Position numbers and translations under genes: made by a program. Under the pieces are notes generated by a model that was not told the DNA's origin, did no database searches, and worked only from the letters and a program-made list of their open reading frames with translations. From Phocaeicola vulgatus ATCC 8482 (GTDB lineage Bacteria; Bacteroidota; Bacteroidia; Bacteroidales; Bacteroidaceae): DNA of 64,000 nt. Location of the stretch: the NCBI RefSeq assembly GCF_000012825.1, contig NC_009614.1:1302001-1366000 (forward strand), given 5' to 3'. Below, one piece after another: positions 9,367 to 21,591 of this stretch (the stretch's first letter is position 1; the number at the start of each line of letters is the position of its first letter).

Positions 9367-11454
9367 TTATTTCAAACCCCTGTTTTTAAGCAAGGGTTCC
9401 AAGCTGGGATCAGCCCCACGAAAACCTCTGTAAAGGGTCATAGGATCTTCCGTTCCACCTTTCTCTAGAATATTTTTACGGAAAGAATCTGCGGTATTTT
9501 TATCGAACACTCCATGTTCTTTAAACGCTTCAAAAGCATCCGTGTCAAGAACTTCTGCCCATAGATAGCTGTAATACCCAGCAGCATATCCACCTATAAT
9601 ATGACTAAAATAAGTGGCGCGATACCGAGGAGCTATTTCAGGAATCAGCCCCAGCTTGTCCATCGTTTCTTTTTCAAAAGCAACGACATTCAGATTGTCT
9701 GTATCAGTCAGGTTATGCAGTTCCATATCAAGCAAAGCGGCTGCCAATAATTCCGTAGTCATAAAACCTTGATTAAAAGTACCCTGATTTTGGATTTTCG
9801 TAATCAGCTCATCCGGAATCACTTCTCTTGTTTCATAATGCTTGGCATAGAGTTTCAGCACTTCAGGTTCTACAGCCCAATGTTCCATAATCTGTGAAGG
9901 AAGTTCTACAAAATCCTGCGCCACACTGGTACCGGACACTCCTTTGTAGTTACACTTGGTCAGCATACCGTGCAATGCATGTCCAAACTCATGAAACATG
10001 GTTTCCACCTCATCCAAAGTCAGTAAAGAAGGCATATTTCCTGCAGGTTTAGTAAAACTTGCCACATTATAAATTAAAGGACGTACTTCACCGGCCTGTT
10101 CACGAAAATTACTCATCCATGCGCCACCACGCTTACCTGCGCGTGGAAAGTAATCCGCATAGAACAATCCCAAAAATGAGCCATCGGCATCCTTTACTTC
10201 ATACACTTTCACATCCGGCTCATATACGGGCACATCATTCAGTTCGGTCAATGTAATGCCATACAGCTTGTTGGCCACGGTATACAATCCGCTACGCACA
10301 TCTTCCAAACTGAAATAGGGCTTGATTTCATCTTCATTCAAATCATACTTTTCCTGACGCAATTTTTCGGCATAATACCACCAGTCCCATGCAGCCAGCT
10401 TCTCTCCCTTACCTTCCTTATCCATTATTTTCTGCAACTCGGCGGCCTCTTTCTTTGCATTTTCCAGTGAGTATCCCCACAGGTTGTTCAAGAAATCCAT
10501 GACTGTCTGCGAATTCTTAGCCATGTTCTCATCCAGTACAAAATTGGAATAACAATCGAATCCTAATAATTTTGCCTGTTCCAAACGCAATGCCATGATC
10601 TTTCCCAATATCTCTTTATTGTCATTCGCATCATCATGATTCCCCCGGTTGATATAAGCTTCATAAATATTTTTTCTTAGCTCACGGTTTTCAGCATATT
10701 GCAAAAAAGGCAAGCGACTGGAGTTTTGCAAAGTGAATAGCCATTTCCCTTCTTTTCCAGCAGCTTTCGCTTCCTCTGCGGCCCCCGCTTTCACCCATTC
10801 GGGTAACCCGGCCAAATCAGCCTCATTCTCGATAACCAACTGATAAGCGTTATTCTCATTTAAGATATGATTGTCGAAAGCAATCCCCAAAGTCGACAAT
10901 TCTTTATTGATCTCCCTCAAACGGGATTGTTTTCCGGCATCCAGTCCGGCACCCGAACGGACAAAAGCTTTATAATACTTGTCCAACAGCCGGTGTTGCT
11001 CAGTCGTAAGAGTTATCTTACCTTCCTGTTCCTGTTGATGCACATCAGCCACCCGTTTATACAAATCCTGATTCAAATAAATATTATCACTATGTTCTGA
11101 AAGTACAGGAGCCATCTTTTCATTCAAGGCCGTCAACGAATCATTTGTATCCGCTTCGGTCAATGCAAAAAACACCCCACTTACTCTCGCCAGAATCCCG
11201 CCACTTTTATCCAGCGCCACAATGGTATTTTCAAAAGTAGGTTCCTCGGGATTATCAACTATTGCCTTAATTTCCGCATTCTGCTCCTCTATTCCTTTCA
11301 AGAAAGCAGGTTCATAATGCTCCAGTCTGATCTTAGTAAAATCGGGAGCACCGTACTCGGTCTGGAATTCCGTAAAGAACGGATTCATTTCTGTTTTCTG
11401 TTCACATGCACACATTACACAACACGTCGCTAACGTAAATAATAGTCTTTTCAT
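9367..11454 (-). CDS. dcp: M3-family peptidyl-dipeptidase (Dcp-like), lipoprotein
   Basis: This 695-residue zinc metallopeptidase of family M3 removes C-terminal dipeptides or cleaves short oligopeptides. The zinc-binding signature HEFGHALH starts at residue 488, and the length is that of Dcp. The first ~17 residues form a hydrophobic signal ending in a Cys-rich lipobox-like stretch (CVMCACE), so the protein is probably an exported lipoprotein, unlike the cytoplasmic enterobacterial Dcp. It is the last gene of a four-gene minus-strand operon with two rhomboid proteases, which hints at a shared role in handling envelope peptides; that link is inference. Confidence 0.9.
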   Translation of the reverse strand: MKRLLFTLATCCVMCACEQKTEMNPFFTEFQTEYGAPDFTKIRLEHYEPAFLKGIEEQNAEIKAIVDNPEEPTFENTIVALDKSGGILARVSGVFFALTEADTNDSLTALNEKMAPVLSEHSDNIYLNQDLYKRVADVHQQEQEGKITLTTEQHRLLDKYYKAFVRSGAGLDAGKQSRLREINKELSTLGIAFDNHILNENNAYQLVIENEADLAGLPEWVKAGAAEEAKAAGKEGKWLFTLQNSSRLPFLQYAENRELRKNIYEAYINRGNHDDANDNKEILGKIMALRLEQAKLLGFDCYSNFVLDENMAKNSQTVMDFLNNLWGYSLENAKKEAAELQKIMDKEGKGEKLAAWDWWYYAEKLRQEKYDLNEDEIKPYFSLEDVRSGLYTVANKLYGITLTELNDVPVYEPDVKVYEVKDADGSFLGLFYADYFPRAGKRGGAWMSNFREQAGEVRPLIYNVASFTKPAGNMPSLLTLDEVETMFHEFGHALHGMLTKCNYKGVSGTSVAQDFVELPSQIMEHWAVEPEVLKLYAKHYETREVIPDELITKIQNQGTFNQGFMTTELLAAALLDMELHNLTDTDNLNVVAFEKETMDKLGLIPEIAPRYRATYFSHIIGGYAAGYYSYLWAEVLDTDAFEAFKEHGVFDKNTADSFRKNILEKGGTEDPMTLYRGFRGADPSLEPLLKNRGLK

Positions 11455-11480
11455 AATCTGTCAATTAAAGGTATGTAAAA

Positions 11481-12560
11481 TCACTTCTCCGCCACATAAC
11501 ACCAAATGGGGTAATGATCCGAACTCTTTATCGTATTATCCACCGTACAACGGTAAGATTTTAAATTCTTGCTCAATAAAATATTGTCTATTCTGAAATA
11601 AAAATGATTTTGATTATAAGATATGCCAAAGCCGTTTCCCGACTCCACAAAAGCATCATTCAGACCTTCCCCTACCACCCTGTGAGTGTATGATATAGGA
11701 GAATCATTGAAGTCACCGCATACAATTATGCCTCCCCCTTTGTAACCGGCCACCAAACGAGCTATGGAATCAGCCTGAACGGCACGTATAGCCGATGCTT
11801 CCGCCAGTTTTCCGATCAGCAAACGAGACCCTTGCGATACCTTTTGCTTATCAGGATCCTTCATCATTTCGCGATAGACTTCTTTATCCTTCTCAGTCAG
11901 CTTATTGGATTCCAGATGATTATTAACAATCAGCAAGGTATCACCATTCACTTTGATTTTATAAGCGATGGAACCATTGTTAAGGCTGGCATATTTCACC
12001 GGATGTGCCGACAAAATAGGAAAACGGGAATAACAACCCAAACCGTTGGCCCCCGATATCTTATGATAATTTTTATAAGGATAATCTCTTAAAGCATAAT
12101 CCACCTCTTTCTTGGTTAACCGTCCGCCTACAATATATTCCTGCAGGCAGATTATATCCGCATTGCTGTTTCTTAAATATTCCAGCACAGGGTTCGGATT
12201 ATCCTTGGTGTTCGCACGGTTCTTTTCAAAGGCCATCGTATTGTAGGATAAGAATTTGATTGCCCCTTCCGGTACATCAGATACAAATACATTGACTGGG
12301 AAATAAGTACGGATAGCACCAATGGAACATACCAGGCCTAAAAATGAAAGCAACGCATATTTACGATAAATCACCAACCAGAAGACCAGAAACAAAAGAT
12401 TAACAATCAAAAAAGCGGGAAAAGCCAAACCGGCACATGACCATACCGGATGAGCCACAGGATCAATATAAGGGCTGTAAGCACATACCAGTAACAATAC
12501 CACCATACACAAGTTTATGCCCAGTAGTATCCATCCCAAAAAACGACCAATATATTTCAT
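11481..12560 (-). CDS. Membrane-anchored endonuclease/exonuclease/phosphatase family protein
   Basis: This 359-residue protein has two or three N-terminal membrane segments (residues ~7-90) followed by an EEP-fold hydrolase domain. Visible EEP motifs are FLSYNTM, an LQE metal ligand, NNHLES, CGDFNDSP and the closing SDHYPIW. The family includes nucleases, phosphodiesterases and lipid phosphatases that use a divalent metal; the substrate cannot be told here. The catalytic domain should face the periplasm. It lies 3 bp after the upstream rhomboid gene and 26 bp before dcp. Confidence 0.85.
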   Translation of the reverse strand: MKYIGRFLGWILLGINLCMVVLLLVCAYSPYIDPVAHPVWSCAGLAFPAFLIVNLLFLVFWLVIYRKYALLSFLGLVCSIGAIRTYFPVNVFVSDVPEGAIKFLSYNTMAFEKNRANTKDNPNPVLEYLRNSNADIICLQEYIVGGRLTKKEVDYALRDYPYKNYHKISGANGLGCYSRFPILSAHPVKYASLNNGSIAYKIKVNGDTLLIVNNHLESNKLTEKDKEVYREMMKDPDKQKVSQGSRLLIGKLAEASAIRAVQADSIARLVAGYKGGGIIVCGDFNDSPISYTHRVVGEGLNDAFVESGNGFGISYNQNHFYFRIDNILLSKNLKSYRCTVDNTIKSSDHYPIWCYVAEK

Positions 12561-12563
12561 ATA

Positions 12564-13457
12564 TCACTTTTTGCTCGCATCAAACAAGCTTTTCTTCTCT
12601 TCGGTAGTCAGACTGTTATAACCGGATTTCTTTAATTTATCCAATATACGGTCTATCTCCTCGCTTTGCTGTTTTTTACGGGCATTATAATCGTAATCTT
12701 TTGCCTTATCACCATAATGAACTTTCATCTTCGGTCTTTTCGATTGACGACGAAACGAAAGACCTTCCGAGAAGCAATCCAAGCATCGGTTTATCCATGA
12801 CGTAGCATCATGTCCGCGGGACAATCCGGAAGCAAACCACCATCCGGCCAAAGCACCTCCTAAATGAGCGATATGGCCACCGGCATTGCCCGATGTCATA
12901 AACAGCAAATCGGTCACAACCATAAACAGAGCCACATACTTCAATCTAACAGTCCCAATAAACATAAAGTTTACTCTATATTCCGGTGCACGTACCGCAG
13001 TGGCCACAACGATAGCAAGTACGGAAGCTGATGCTCCCAACAAATAAGAATAATACAAAGAATCACTGAAATAAGGGAAAACATTGTAAGCGATCATATA
13101 CAACAAACCGCCACAAATACCTCCCAACAGATAGAGCCCGCGGAAATGCTTTGCCGAGAAAAGAGACAGAAACATCTGCCCGAACCAATAAAGCCACAGC
13201 ATATTAAACAGCAAATGCAAAATACCTGCGTGCATGAACATATAAGTCAGCAAAGACCAAGGCTGCTTGACAAACTGCAACGTCCAGGCCGGCAGTTCCA
13301 AATATTGAAGCACAAATGCTCCATTCCGGTTGAACAGCATCCATAAAATTCCCAATAAGGAAGTTACAATGAATACCCCTACATTAATATATATAAACTG
13401 GATATATATGTTCCCTTTGTTGAAACTATTTTTCAAATCAGTAATAAAACTGCCCAT
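12564..13457 (-). CDS. Rhomboid-family intramembrane serine protease
   Basis: A 297-residue polytopic membrane protein with six or so helices and the rhomboid features: MHAGILHLLFNMLWL in helix 2, the catalytic serine in GASAS and the catalytic histidine in HIAHLGGALAG. The active site reads GASAS rather than the usual GASG. A soluble charged tail of ~80 residues follows the last helix. The start overlaps the end of the preceding rhomboid gene by 20 bp, so the two are translated from one message. Substrates are unknown. Confidence 0.88.
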   Translation of the reverse strand: MGSFITDLKNSFNKGNIYIQFIYINVGVFIVTSLLGILWMLFNRNGAFVLQYLELPAWTLQFVKQPWSLLTYMFMHAGILHLLFNMLWLYWFGQMFLSLFSAKHFRGLYLLGGICGGLLYMIAYNVFPYFSDSLYYSYLLGASASVLAIVVATAVRAPEYRVNFMFIGTVRLKYVALFMVVTDLLFMTSGNAGGHIAHLGGALAGWWFASGLSRGHDATSWINRCLDCFSEGLSFRRQSKRPKMKVHYGDKAKDYDYNARKKQQSEEIDRILDKLKKSGYNSLTTEEKKSLFDASKK

Positions 13458-14115
13458 TGTTATTCTTTTTTCTCCAATACATTATCAATATAAAGCCAAA
13501 AATCATACCTCCCAAGTGTGCAAAGTGGGCAACGCCATCGGTCGAAGCACCCAAGCCCAAAAATATCTCCAAAGCAGCATATCCCATCACAAAATATTTA
13601 GCCTTGACAGGAAATGGGATAGGGAATACAAACATCTGACTATTGGGGAACAGCATACCGAATGCCAACAAAATGCCATATATCGCTCCCGAAGCGCCAA
13701 CTGTAGTCATCAGATTCAAGTACTCCGCCATCGGGATCACGGCAATCCCCGTATTCACACTGTCATACTGCGATAATTCAGTCACATATTGTATATATTG
13801 CACCAGCTCCTGCACCAGTCCCGCACCTATACCACATACCATATAATAGGATAAGAAACGTTTCGGTCCCCAGACCTGTTCAAGCGTACGGCCAAACATC
13901 CACAAAGCAAACATGTTAAAAAAGATATGCTGGAAACCGCCATGCATAAACATATAAGTAATCAACTGGGCAGGATTAAAATCAGATGCCATAAAAAAGT
14001 GCAGTCCCAGCAGGTCGTTCAAGTCAATTCCATACTTCATGGCTACCACGCCGCCAAAGAAACACAACACATTTATTATCAATAAATTCTTGGTTACTGT
14101 AGGTATACTGTTCAT
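13438..14115 (-). CDS. Rhomboid-family intramembrane serine protease
   Basis: This 225-residue protein is a compact rhomboid protease with six predicted membrane helices. It has MHGGFQHIFFNMFALW, the catalytic motif GASGAIYG and the histidine motif AHFAHLGGM. It is the first gene of the operon that continues with a second rhomboid, an EEP hydrolase and Dcp. Unlike its neighbour it keeps the canonical GASG and lacks a long tail. Confidence 0.92.
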   Translation of the reverse strand: MNSIPTVTKNLLIINVLCFFGGVVAMKYGIDLNDLLGLHFFMASDFNPAQLITYMFMHGGFQHIFFNMFALWMFGRTLEQVWGPKRFLSYYMVCGIGAGLVQELVQYIQYVTELSQYDSVNTGIAVIPMAEYLNLMTTVGASGAIYGILLAFGMLFPNSQMFVFPIPFPVKAKYFVMGYAALEIFLGLGASTDGVAHFAHLGGMIFGFILIMYWRKKNNNGQFYY

Positions 14116-14150
14116 AAATATTCTTCGTCTTATAAAACATTGATTGCGCG

Positions 14151-14158
14151 CAAATTTA
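14151..14158 (-). promoter_or_regulatory. -7 element of the rhomboid operon
   Basis: The minus strand reads TAAATTTG (TAnnTTTG), about 35 bp upstream of the first rhomboid start codon. Confidence 0.6.
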
Positions 14159-14240
14159 CAATTTTATTCTGTTATATAACAGAAAACAAGAGTTCTCTTA
14201 CGTTTTTTTGATTTTTGGAGCATCTTTTTTAGGCTATCTG

Positions 14241-14271
14241 TTTGATTTCTAATTTTGAAAGCATATATTTG
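14241..14271 (+). promoter_or_regulatory. -33/-7 promoter of the HU gene
   Basis: TTTG (14241-14244), exactly 19 bp, then TATATTTG (14264-14271): a full match to the Bacteroides TTTG-N19-TAnnTTTG promoter, 54 bp before the HU start codon. Confidence 0.75.
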
Positions 14272-14325
14272 TCACTGATTTCGGTAAAATTTTTGTGTTA
14301 CATTTAATAATTAATCATTTTCGTT

Positions 14326-14598
14326 ATGAATAAGGCAGATCTTATCAGCGCAGTCGCCGCTGAAGCCGGCTTGAGCAAAGTCGACGCAAAAAAAGCAGTT
14401 GAAGCTTTCGTTTCAACTGTAACAAAAGCCCTCCAAGAAGGGGACAAAGTATCATTAATCGGATTCGGAACATTCTCTGTTGCTGAAAGAAGTGCAAGAA
14501 CAGGTATCAACCCATCCACAAAAGCAACGATTACTATTCCTGCTAAAAAAGTAACCAAGTTCAAACCAGGTGCTGAACTGGCAGACGCAATTAAATAA
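14326..14598 (+). CDS. HU-family DNA-binding protein
   Basis: This 90-residue histone-like protein binds and bends DNA as a dimer and organises the nucleoid. It shows the HU pattern throughout: MNKADLISAVA at the start, LSKVDAKKAVEAF, GDKVSLIGFGTF (the usual hinge) and the arm region AERSARTGINP. A strong promoter and a dedicated terminator make it a single-gene unit, in keeping with high expression. Confidence 0.95.
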   Translation: MNKADLISAVAAEAGLSKVDAKKAVEAFVSTVTKALQEGDKVSLIGFGTFSVAERSARTGINPSTKATITIPAKKVTKFKPGAELADAIK

Positions 14599-14625
14599 TT
14601 GCTATTTTACATAAAAGGACTTAAG

Positions 14626-18020
<3,395 letters not shown>

Positions 18021-18063
18021 AAACATAGCAAGCATTCCTTCCTTAATAAGAAGAGTATGTCAG

Positions 18064-18106
18064 AACTCCGATGGCACTATCATATAGATTGTCATCGGAG
18101 TTTCAT
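18064..18106 (+). terminator. Terminator of the GH2 gene
   Basis: AACTCCGATG (18064-18073) pairs with CATCGGAGTT (18093-18102), with TTTCATTT behind it, 44 bp after the stop codon. Confidence 0.75.
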
Positions 18107-18155
18107 TTCCCATCCTACATTTCAATTATAACCTGAAAACAAGATCAGTCTGATT

Positions 18156-18172
18156 TATATTTGCTAGCTTTG
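18156..18172 (+). promoter_or_regulatory. Two adjacent -7 elements before the RhuM-like gene
   Basis: TATATTTG (18156-18163) and TAGCTTTG (18165-18172) both fit TAnnTTTG and sit 19-29 bp before the start codon. They probably drive the RhuM-like gene together with mnmA. Confidence 0.55.
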
Positions 18173-18191
18173 TACTCAAAAAATCGAACAC

Positions 18192-18662
18192 ATGGAACAA
18201 CAAGGAGAAATCATACTCTACCAGCCGGATGAATCAGTGAGGATGGAAGTGCGCATTGAAGATGAAACAGTGTGGCTGACCCAGGCACAAATAGTAGAAC
18301 TATTCCAATCCAGCAAAGCCAATATAAGCGAGCATCTAAAGAACATTTATAAATCAGAAGAACTAATCCAAAGTTCAACCGTTCGGAATTTCCGAACAGT
18401 TCGCCAAGAAGGCAACAGACAGATTACCCGTAACTTAGAATATTATAATTTAGATGTGATTATATCAGTAGGATACCGTGTAAATACGAAACGAGGAATC
18501 CAATTCCGCCAATGGGCTAATAGCCAGGCACATGACCGTTTTCTTATTATAGACCAATCCGACGTATATCACATCGGAGCCTCTTTGAAAGATTTGGGAA
18601 AGAAACTGTTTGCCTTCTCCAAAATGGATATTCCGGCATCTATCCTCACAAAACTGCTATAA
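18192..18662 (+). CDS. Short chimeric RhuM/ORF6N-like protein
   Basis: The first ~112 residues match the N-terminal half of Bacteroides RhuM-family proteins: [20 protein letters not shown] (a helix-turn-helix-like segment) and [14 protein letters not shown]. Full-length RhuM proteins are about 300-340 residues and continue with a Fic-like region. Here the sequence jumps after RQWAN to a 45-residue tail ([27 protein letters not shown]) of a kind I associate with the C-terminus of ORF6N-type DNA-binding proteins. The 156-residue product is therefore probably the result of an internal deletion or fusion. It ends 2 bp before mnmA and is likely cotranscribed with it. Function unknown. Confidence 0.6.
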   Translation: MEQQGEIILYQPDESVRMEVRIEDETVWLTQAQIVELFQSSKANISEHLKNIYKSEELIQSSTVRNFRTVRQEGNRQITRNLEYYNLDVIISVGYRVNTKRGIQFRQWANSQAHDRFLIIDQSDVYHIGASLKDLGKKLFAFSKMDIPASILTKLL

Positions 18663-18664
18663 AG

Positions 18665-19720
18665 ATGAGAGAAACAGAATCCAATAATAAAGTCCTACTA
18701 GGCATGAGCGGAGGAACAGACAGTTCCGTAGCCGCCCTTCTATTGCAGGATGCAGGATACGAAGTAACCGGCATCACCTTCCGCTTTTATGAAAAAGAAA
18801 ATGATACTGAGTATCTGGAGGACGCCCGCGCTTTATGTGAACGTCTGAACATTCCCCATCTCACATACGATGTTCGTGACACCTTCCGGAAAACCATCAT
18901 TGACTATTTCATCAACGAATATATGGCAGGTCATACCCCGGTTCCCTGTACCTTGTGCAACAACTACCTGAAATGGCCTCTTTTGAAGAAAATATCCGAT
19001 GAAATGGGAATTTATCACTTCGCTACAGGACATTATGTACGCCGGCGCTTCATCAATGGATGCTATCACATCACTACCGGTGTCGACCCGGATAAAGACC
19101 AATCCTTTTTCCTATGGGGGCTGCCACAAGAAATCCTGCAACGTATGCTTCTCCCTATGGGCAACCTGACTAAAGCCCGTGTCCGTGAAATCGCGGCAGA
19201 GCGTGGTTTTCTGAAAGCCGCCCATAAACGGGACAGTCTGGGAGTATGCTTCTGCCCCATGGACTACCGCACATTCCTGCATAAGGAATTACCTGAAGGA
19301 AGTATCCTACCGGGTAAATTCTTCGATGAAATGGGGAATTTTATCGCACGGCACAAAGGTTATCCTTTCTATACCATCGGCCAGCGGAGAGGATTGGGCA
19401 TAGATCTTAACCGGGCTGTCTTTGTCAAAGAAATCATTCCGGCAGAAAACAAAGTCATACTGAGCGACTTGAAAGCACTGGAAAAAACAGAAATGAGACT
19501 GAAAGAATGGCACATCACCAATCCCGCTTTATTACTAAACAAGGACGACATCATCGTCAAAATACGCTATCGGAAACAAGCCAACCGCTGCACAGTAACC
19601 CTGCAACCGGATAACACCCTGCATGTACAACTGCACGAGCCGCTGACAGCCATTGCTCCGGGACAGGCAGCCGCTTTCTATAGGGATGATGTAGTACTGG
19701 GTGGGGGCATTATCATCTAA
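18665..19720 (+). CDS. mnmA: tRNA 2-thiouridylase MnmA (paralogue)
   Basis: This 351-residue enzyme activates U34 of Lys, Glu and Gln tRNAs with ATP and inserts sulfur at position 2. It has the PP-loop [13 protein letters not shown] (Thr where Val is common), the catalytic cysteine in PCTLCN, the second cysteine in [10 protein letters not shown], and the [11 protein letters not shown] segment of the central domain followed by the C-terminal beta barrel. The length is typical. Bacteroides genomes usually carry more than one mnmA-type gene, so this may not be the only copy. Confidence 0.88.
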   Translation: MRETESNNKVLLGMSGGTDSSVAALLLQDAGYEVTGITFRFYEKENDTEYLEDARALCERLNIPHLTYDVRDTFRKTIIDYFINEYMAGHTPVPCTLCNNYLKWPLLKKISDEMGIYHFATGHYVRRRFINGCYHITTGVDPDKDQSFFLWGLPQEILQRMLLPMGNLTKARVREIAAERGFLKAAHKRDSLGVCFCPMDYRTFLHKELPEGSILPGKFFDEMGNFIARHKGYPFYTIGQRRGLGIDLNRAVFVKEIIPAENKVILSDLKALEKTEMRLKEWHITNPALLLNKDDIIVKIRYRKQANRCTVTLQPDNTLHVQLHEPLTAIAPGQAAAFYRDDVVLGGGIII

Positions 19721-19867
19721 TTCCAGACACTTTCAAATCATATTTCGGCCCTCTTTTTTGCTGCTTCAAGATTTTCTTGATAACTTTCCGTCGTTCTTCA
19801 CCTTCAGGTCGAGAAACCGGAAAGTGAAAATAGACATGTATCCGGATCAAACCTTAAATAAATAGAG

Positions 19868-21430
19868 ATGAAAAGTAGAAATTATGCAGGCATATCCTTA
19901 CTTGCCTCATTAGCCGCCTGTACCTCTGCAACAGCAGAAACCGTTCAAAAAAACAGTACGCAGGCCCCCAAAAAGCCCAATGTTATCGTTATTCTGGCAG
20001 ATGACCTAGGATATGGAGATTTAAAATGTTACGGAGCCAAGAATGTAGAAACTCCCCATGTTGACAAACTGGCATCGGAAGGCATTCGTTTTACTAATGC
20101 ACATACCGTAGCCGCTACCAGCACCCCATCCCGCTACTCCTTGCTGACAGGAGAATATGCATGGCGCAGACCGGACACGGACATTGCCGCAGGAGATGTA
20201 AAAATGATTATCCGTCCCGAACAATACACCATGGCAGACATGTTTAAAAGTGCCGGATATGCTACAGCCGCCATCGGCAAATGGCATCTGGGCCTGGGAG
20301 ACAAGACAGGCGGACAGGATTGGAATGCTCCTTTACCAGCCGCTTTAGGTGACTTAGGCTTTGACTATCACTATATCATGGCCGCTACAGCCGACCGTGT
20401 ACCTTGTGTATTTATAGAAAACGGCAAGGTAGCCAACTATGATCCGTCCGATCCCATAGAAGTGAGTTACACCAAGAACTTTCCGGGAGAACCGACCGGC
20501 AAAGATAATCCCGAATTACTGTATAACCTACATCCCAGCAACGGACATGACATGTCCATCGTCAATGGTATCAGCCGCATCGGATTTATGAAAGGGGGCG
20601 GAAAAGCACTTTGGAAAGACGAGAACATTGCCGATTCCATCACCGTTCATGCCATCGACTTTATCAAACAGCATAAAGACGAGCCTTTCTTTATGTATTT
20701 TGCAACCAATGATGTACACGTTCCTCGTTTTCCCCATGACCGCTTCCGTGGAAAGAATCCTATGGGACTACGCGGAGACGCAATCGCCCAATTCGACTGG
20801 ACGGTAGGCCAGCTGATGGAAACATTGGACCAACTTGGACTAACTGAAAACACGCTGATTATTCTATCCAGCGACAATGGTCCGGTTGTAGACGACGGAT
20901 ATAAGGACAAGGCAGAAGAGTTGTTGAACGGACATACACCTTCCGGTCCGTGGAGAGGAAACAAATACAGCGCTTTCGAGGGTGGAACAGCCGTTCCGGT
21001 CATTGTCCGCTGGCCACAGAAGATAAAACAGACAGGAGACTCGGACGTATTAATGTCACAGATTGACTGGCTAGCCTCTTTAGGAGCTTTGATCAACGCC
21101 AGATTACCTAAAGGCAGCGCTCCGGACAGTTATGACCGTTTAGGGAATCTGATAGGAACCGACAAGACAGACCGCCCCTGGATTGTGGAACAATCCATGA
21201 ACCACACGTTGTCCGTCCGTACCAAAGACTGGAAATACATTGAACCGAATGATGATCCCACTACCTTTATGAAAGCAGAAAAAATAGAAACCGGAAACCT
21301 GAACGTTCCCCAGTTATATGAAATGGAAAAGGTGAGCGAACAAGAGAATGTAGCAGAAAAGTATCCTGAGAAAGTATTTGAGTTGCAGACCATTCTGAGG
21401 CAAGTACGCAATAAGAGAATAAAGATGTAA
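19868..21430 (+). CDS. Serine-type sulfatase of the arylsulfatase family (S1)
   Basis: A 520-residue exported sulfatase. It has the metal-binding ADDLGYGD near residue 43, the modification motif S85-T-P-S-R followed by LLTG, SSDNGPVVDDG and a WRGNK/FEGG stretch in the C-terminal half. The formylglycine precursor is serine rather than cysteine, so it needs the radical-SAM maturase anSME, standard in anaerobic Bacteroides. The N-terminus (LLASLAACTSATAET) looks like a signal peptide or lipobox, placing it in the periplasm or outer membrane. It would desulfate a host or algal glycan; the sugar cannot be read. It is 147 bp after mnmA. Confidence 0.9.
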   Translation: MKSRNYAGISLLASLAACTSATAETVQKNSTQAPKKPNVIVILADDLGYGDLKCYGAKNVETPHVDKLASEGIRFTNAHTVAATSTPSRYSLLTGEYAWRRPDTDIAAGDVKMIIRPEQYTMADMFKSAGYATAAIGKWHLGLGDKTGGQDWNAPLPAALGDLGFDYHYIMAATADRVPCVFIENGKVANYDPSDPIEVSYTKNFPGEPTGKDNPELLYNLHPSNGHDMSIVNGISRIGFMKGGGKALWKDENIADSITVHAIDFIKQHKDEPFFMYFATNDVHVPRFPHDRFRGKNPMGLRGDAIAQFDWTVGQLMETLDQLGLTENTLIILSSDNGPVVDDGYKDKAEELLNGHTPSGPWRGNKYSAFEGGTAVPVIVRWPQKIKQTGDSDVLMSQIDWLASLGALINARLPKGSAPDSYDRLGNLIGTDKTDRPWIVEQSMNHTLSVRTKDWKYIEPNDDPTTFMKAEKIETGNLNVPQLYEMEKVSEQENVAEKYPEKVFELQTILRQVRNKRIKM

Positions 21431-21591
21431 ACAGGACTCATCCAATAAGAGGATATTTCAAAAATTCGAAATAACCATCAAATGTTCCACCGTATGGGCA
21501 GGCCCATGAGCCCGCCCATACAACATAACGACAACAAAAATCACTTTTGACTCATTTACATAAAACACAAAAGCATTCCATCACAACAACT
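21431..21591. other. Intergenic stretch with a hairpin
   Basis: This gene-free stretch after the sulfatase holds an 8-bp inverted repeat, GTATGGGC (21492-21499) with GCCCATAC (21514-21521), not followed by a T run. No gene is visible. Confidence 0.4.
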
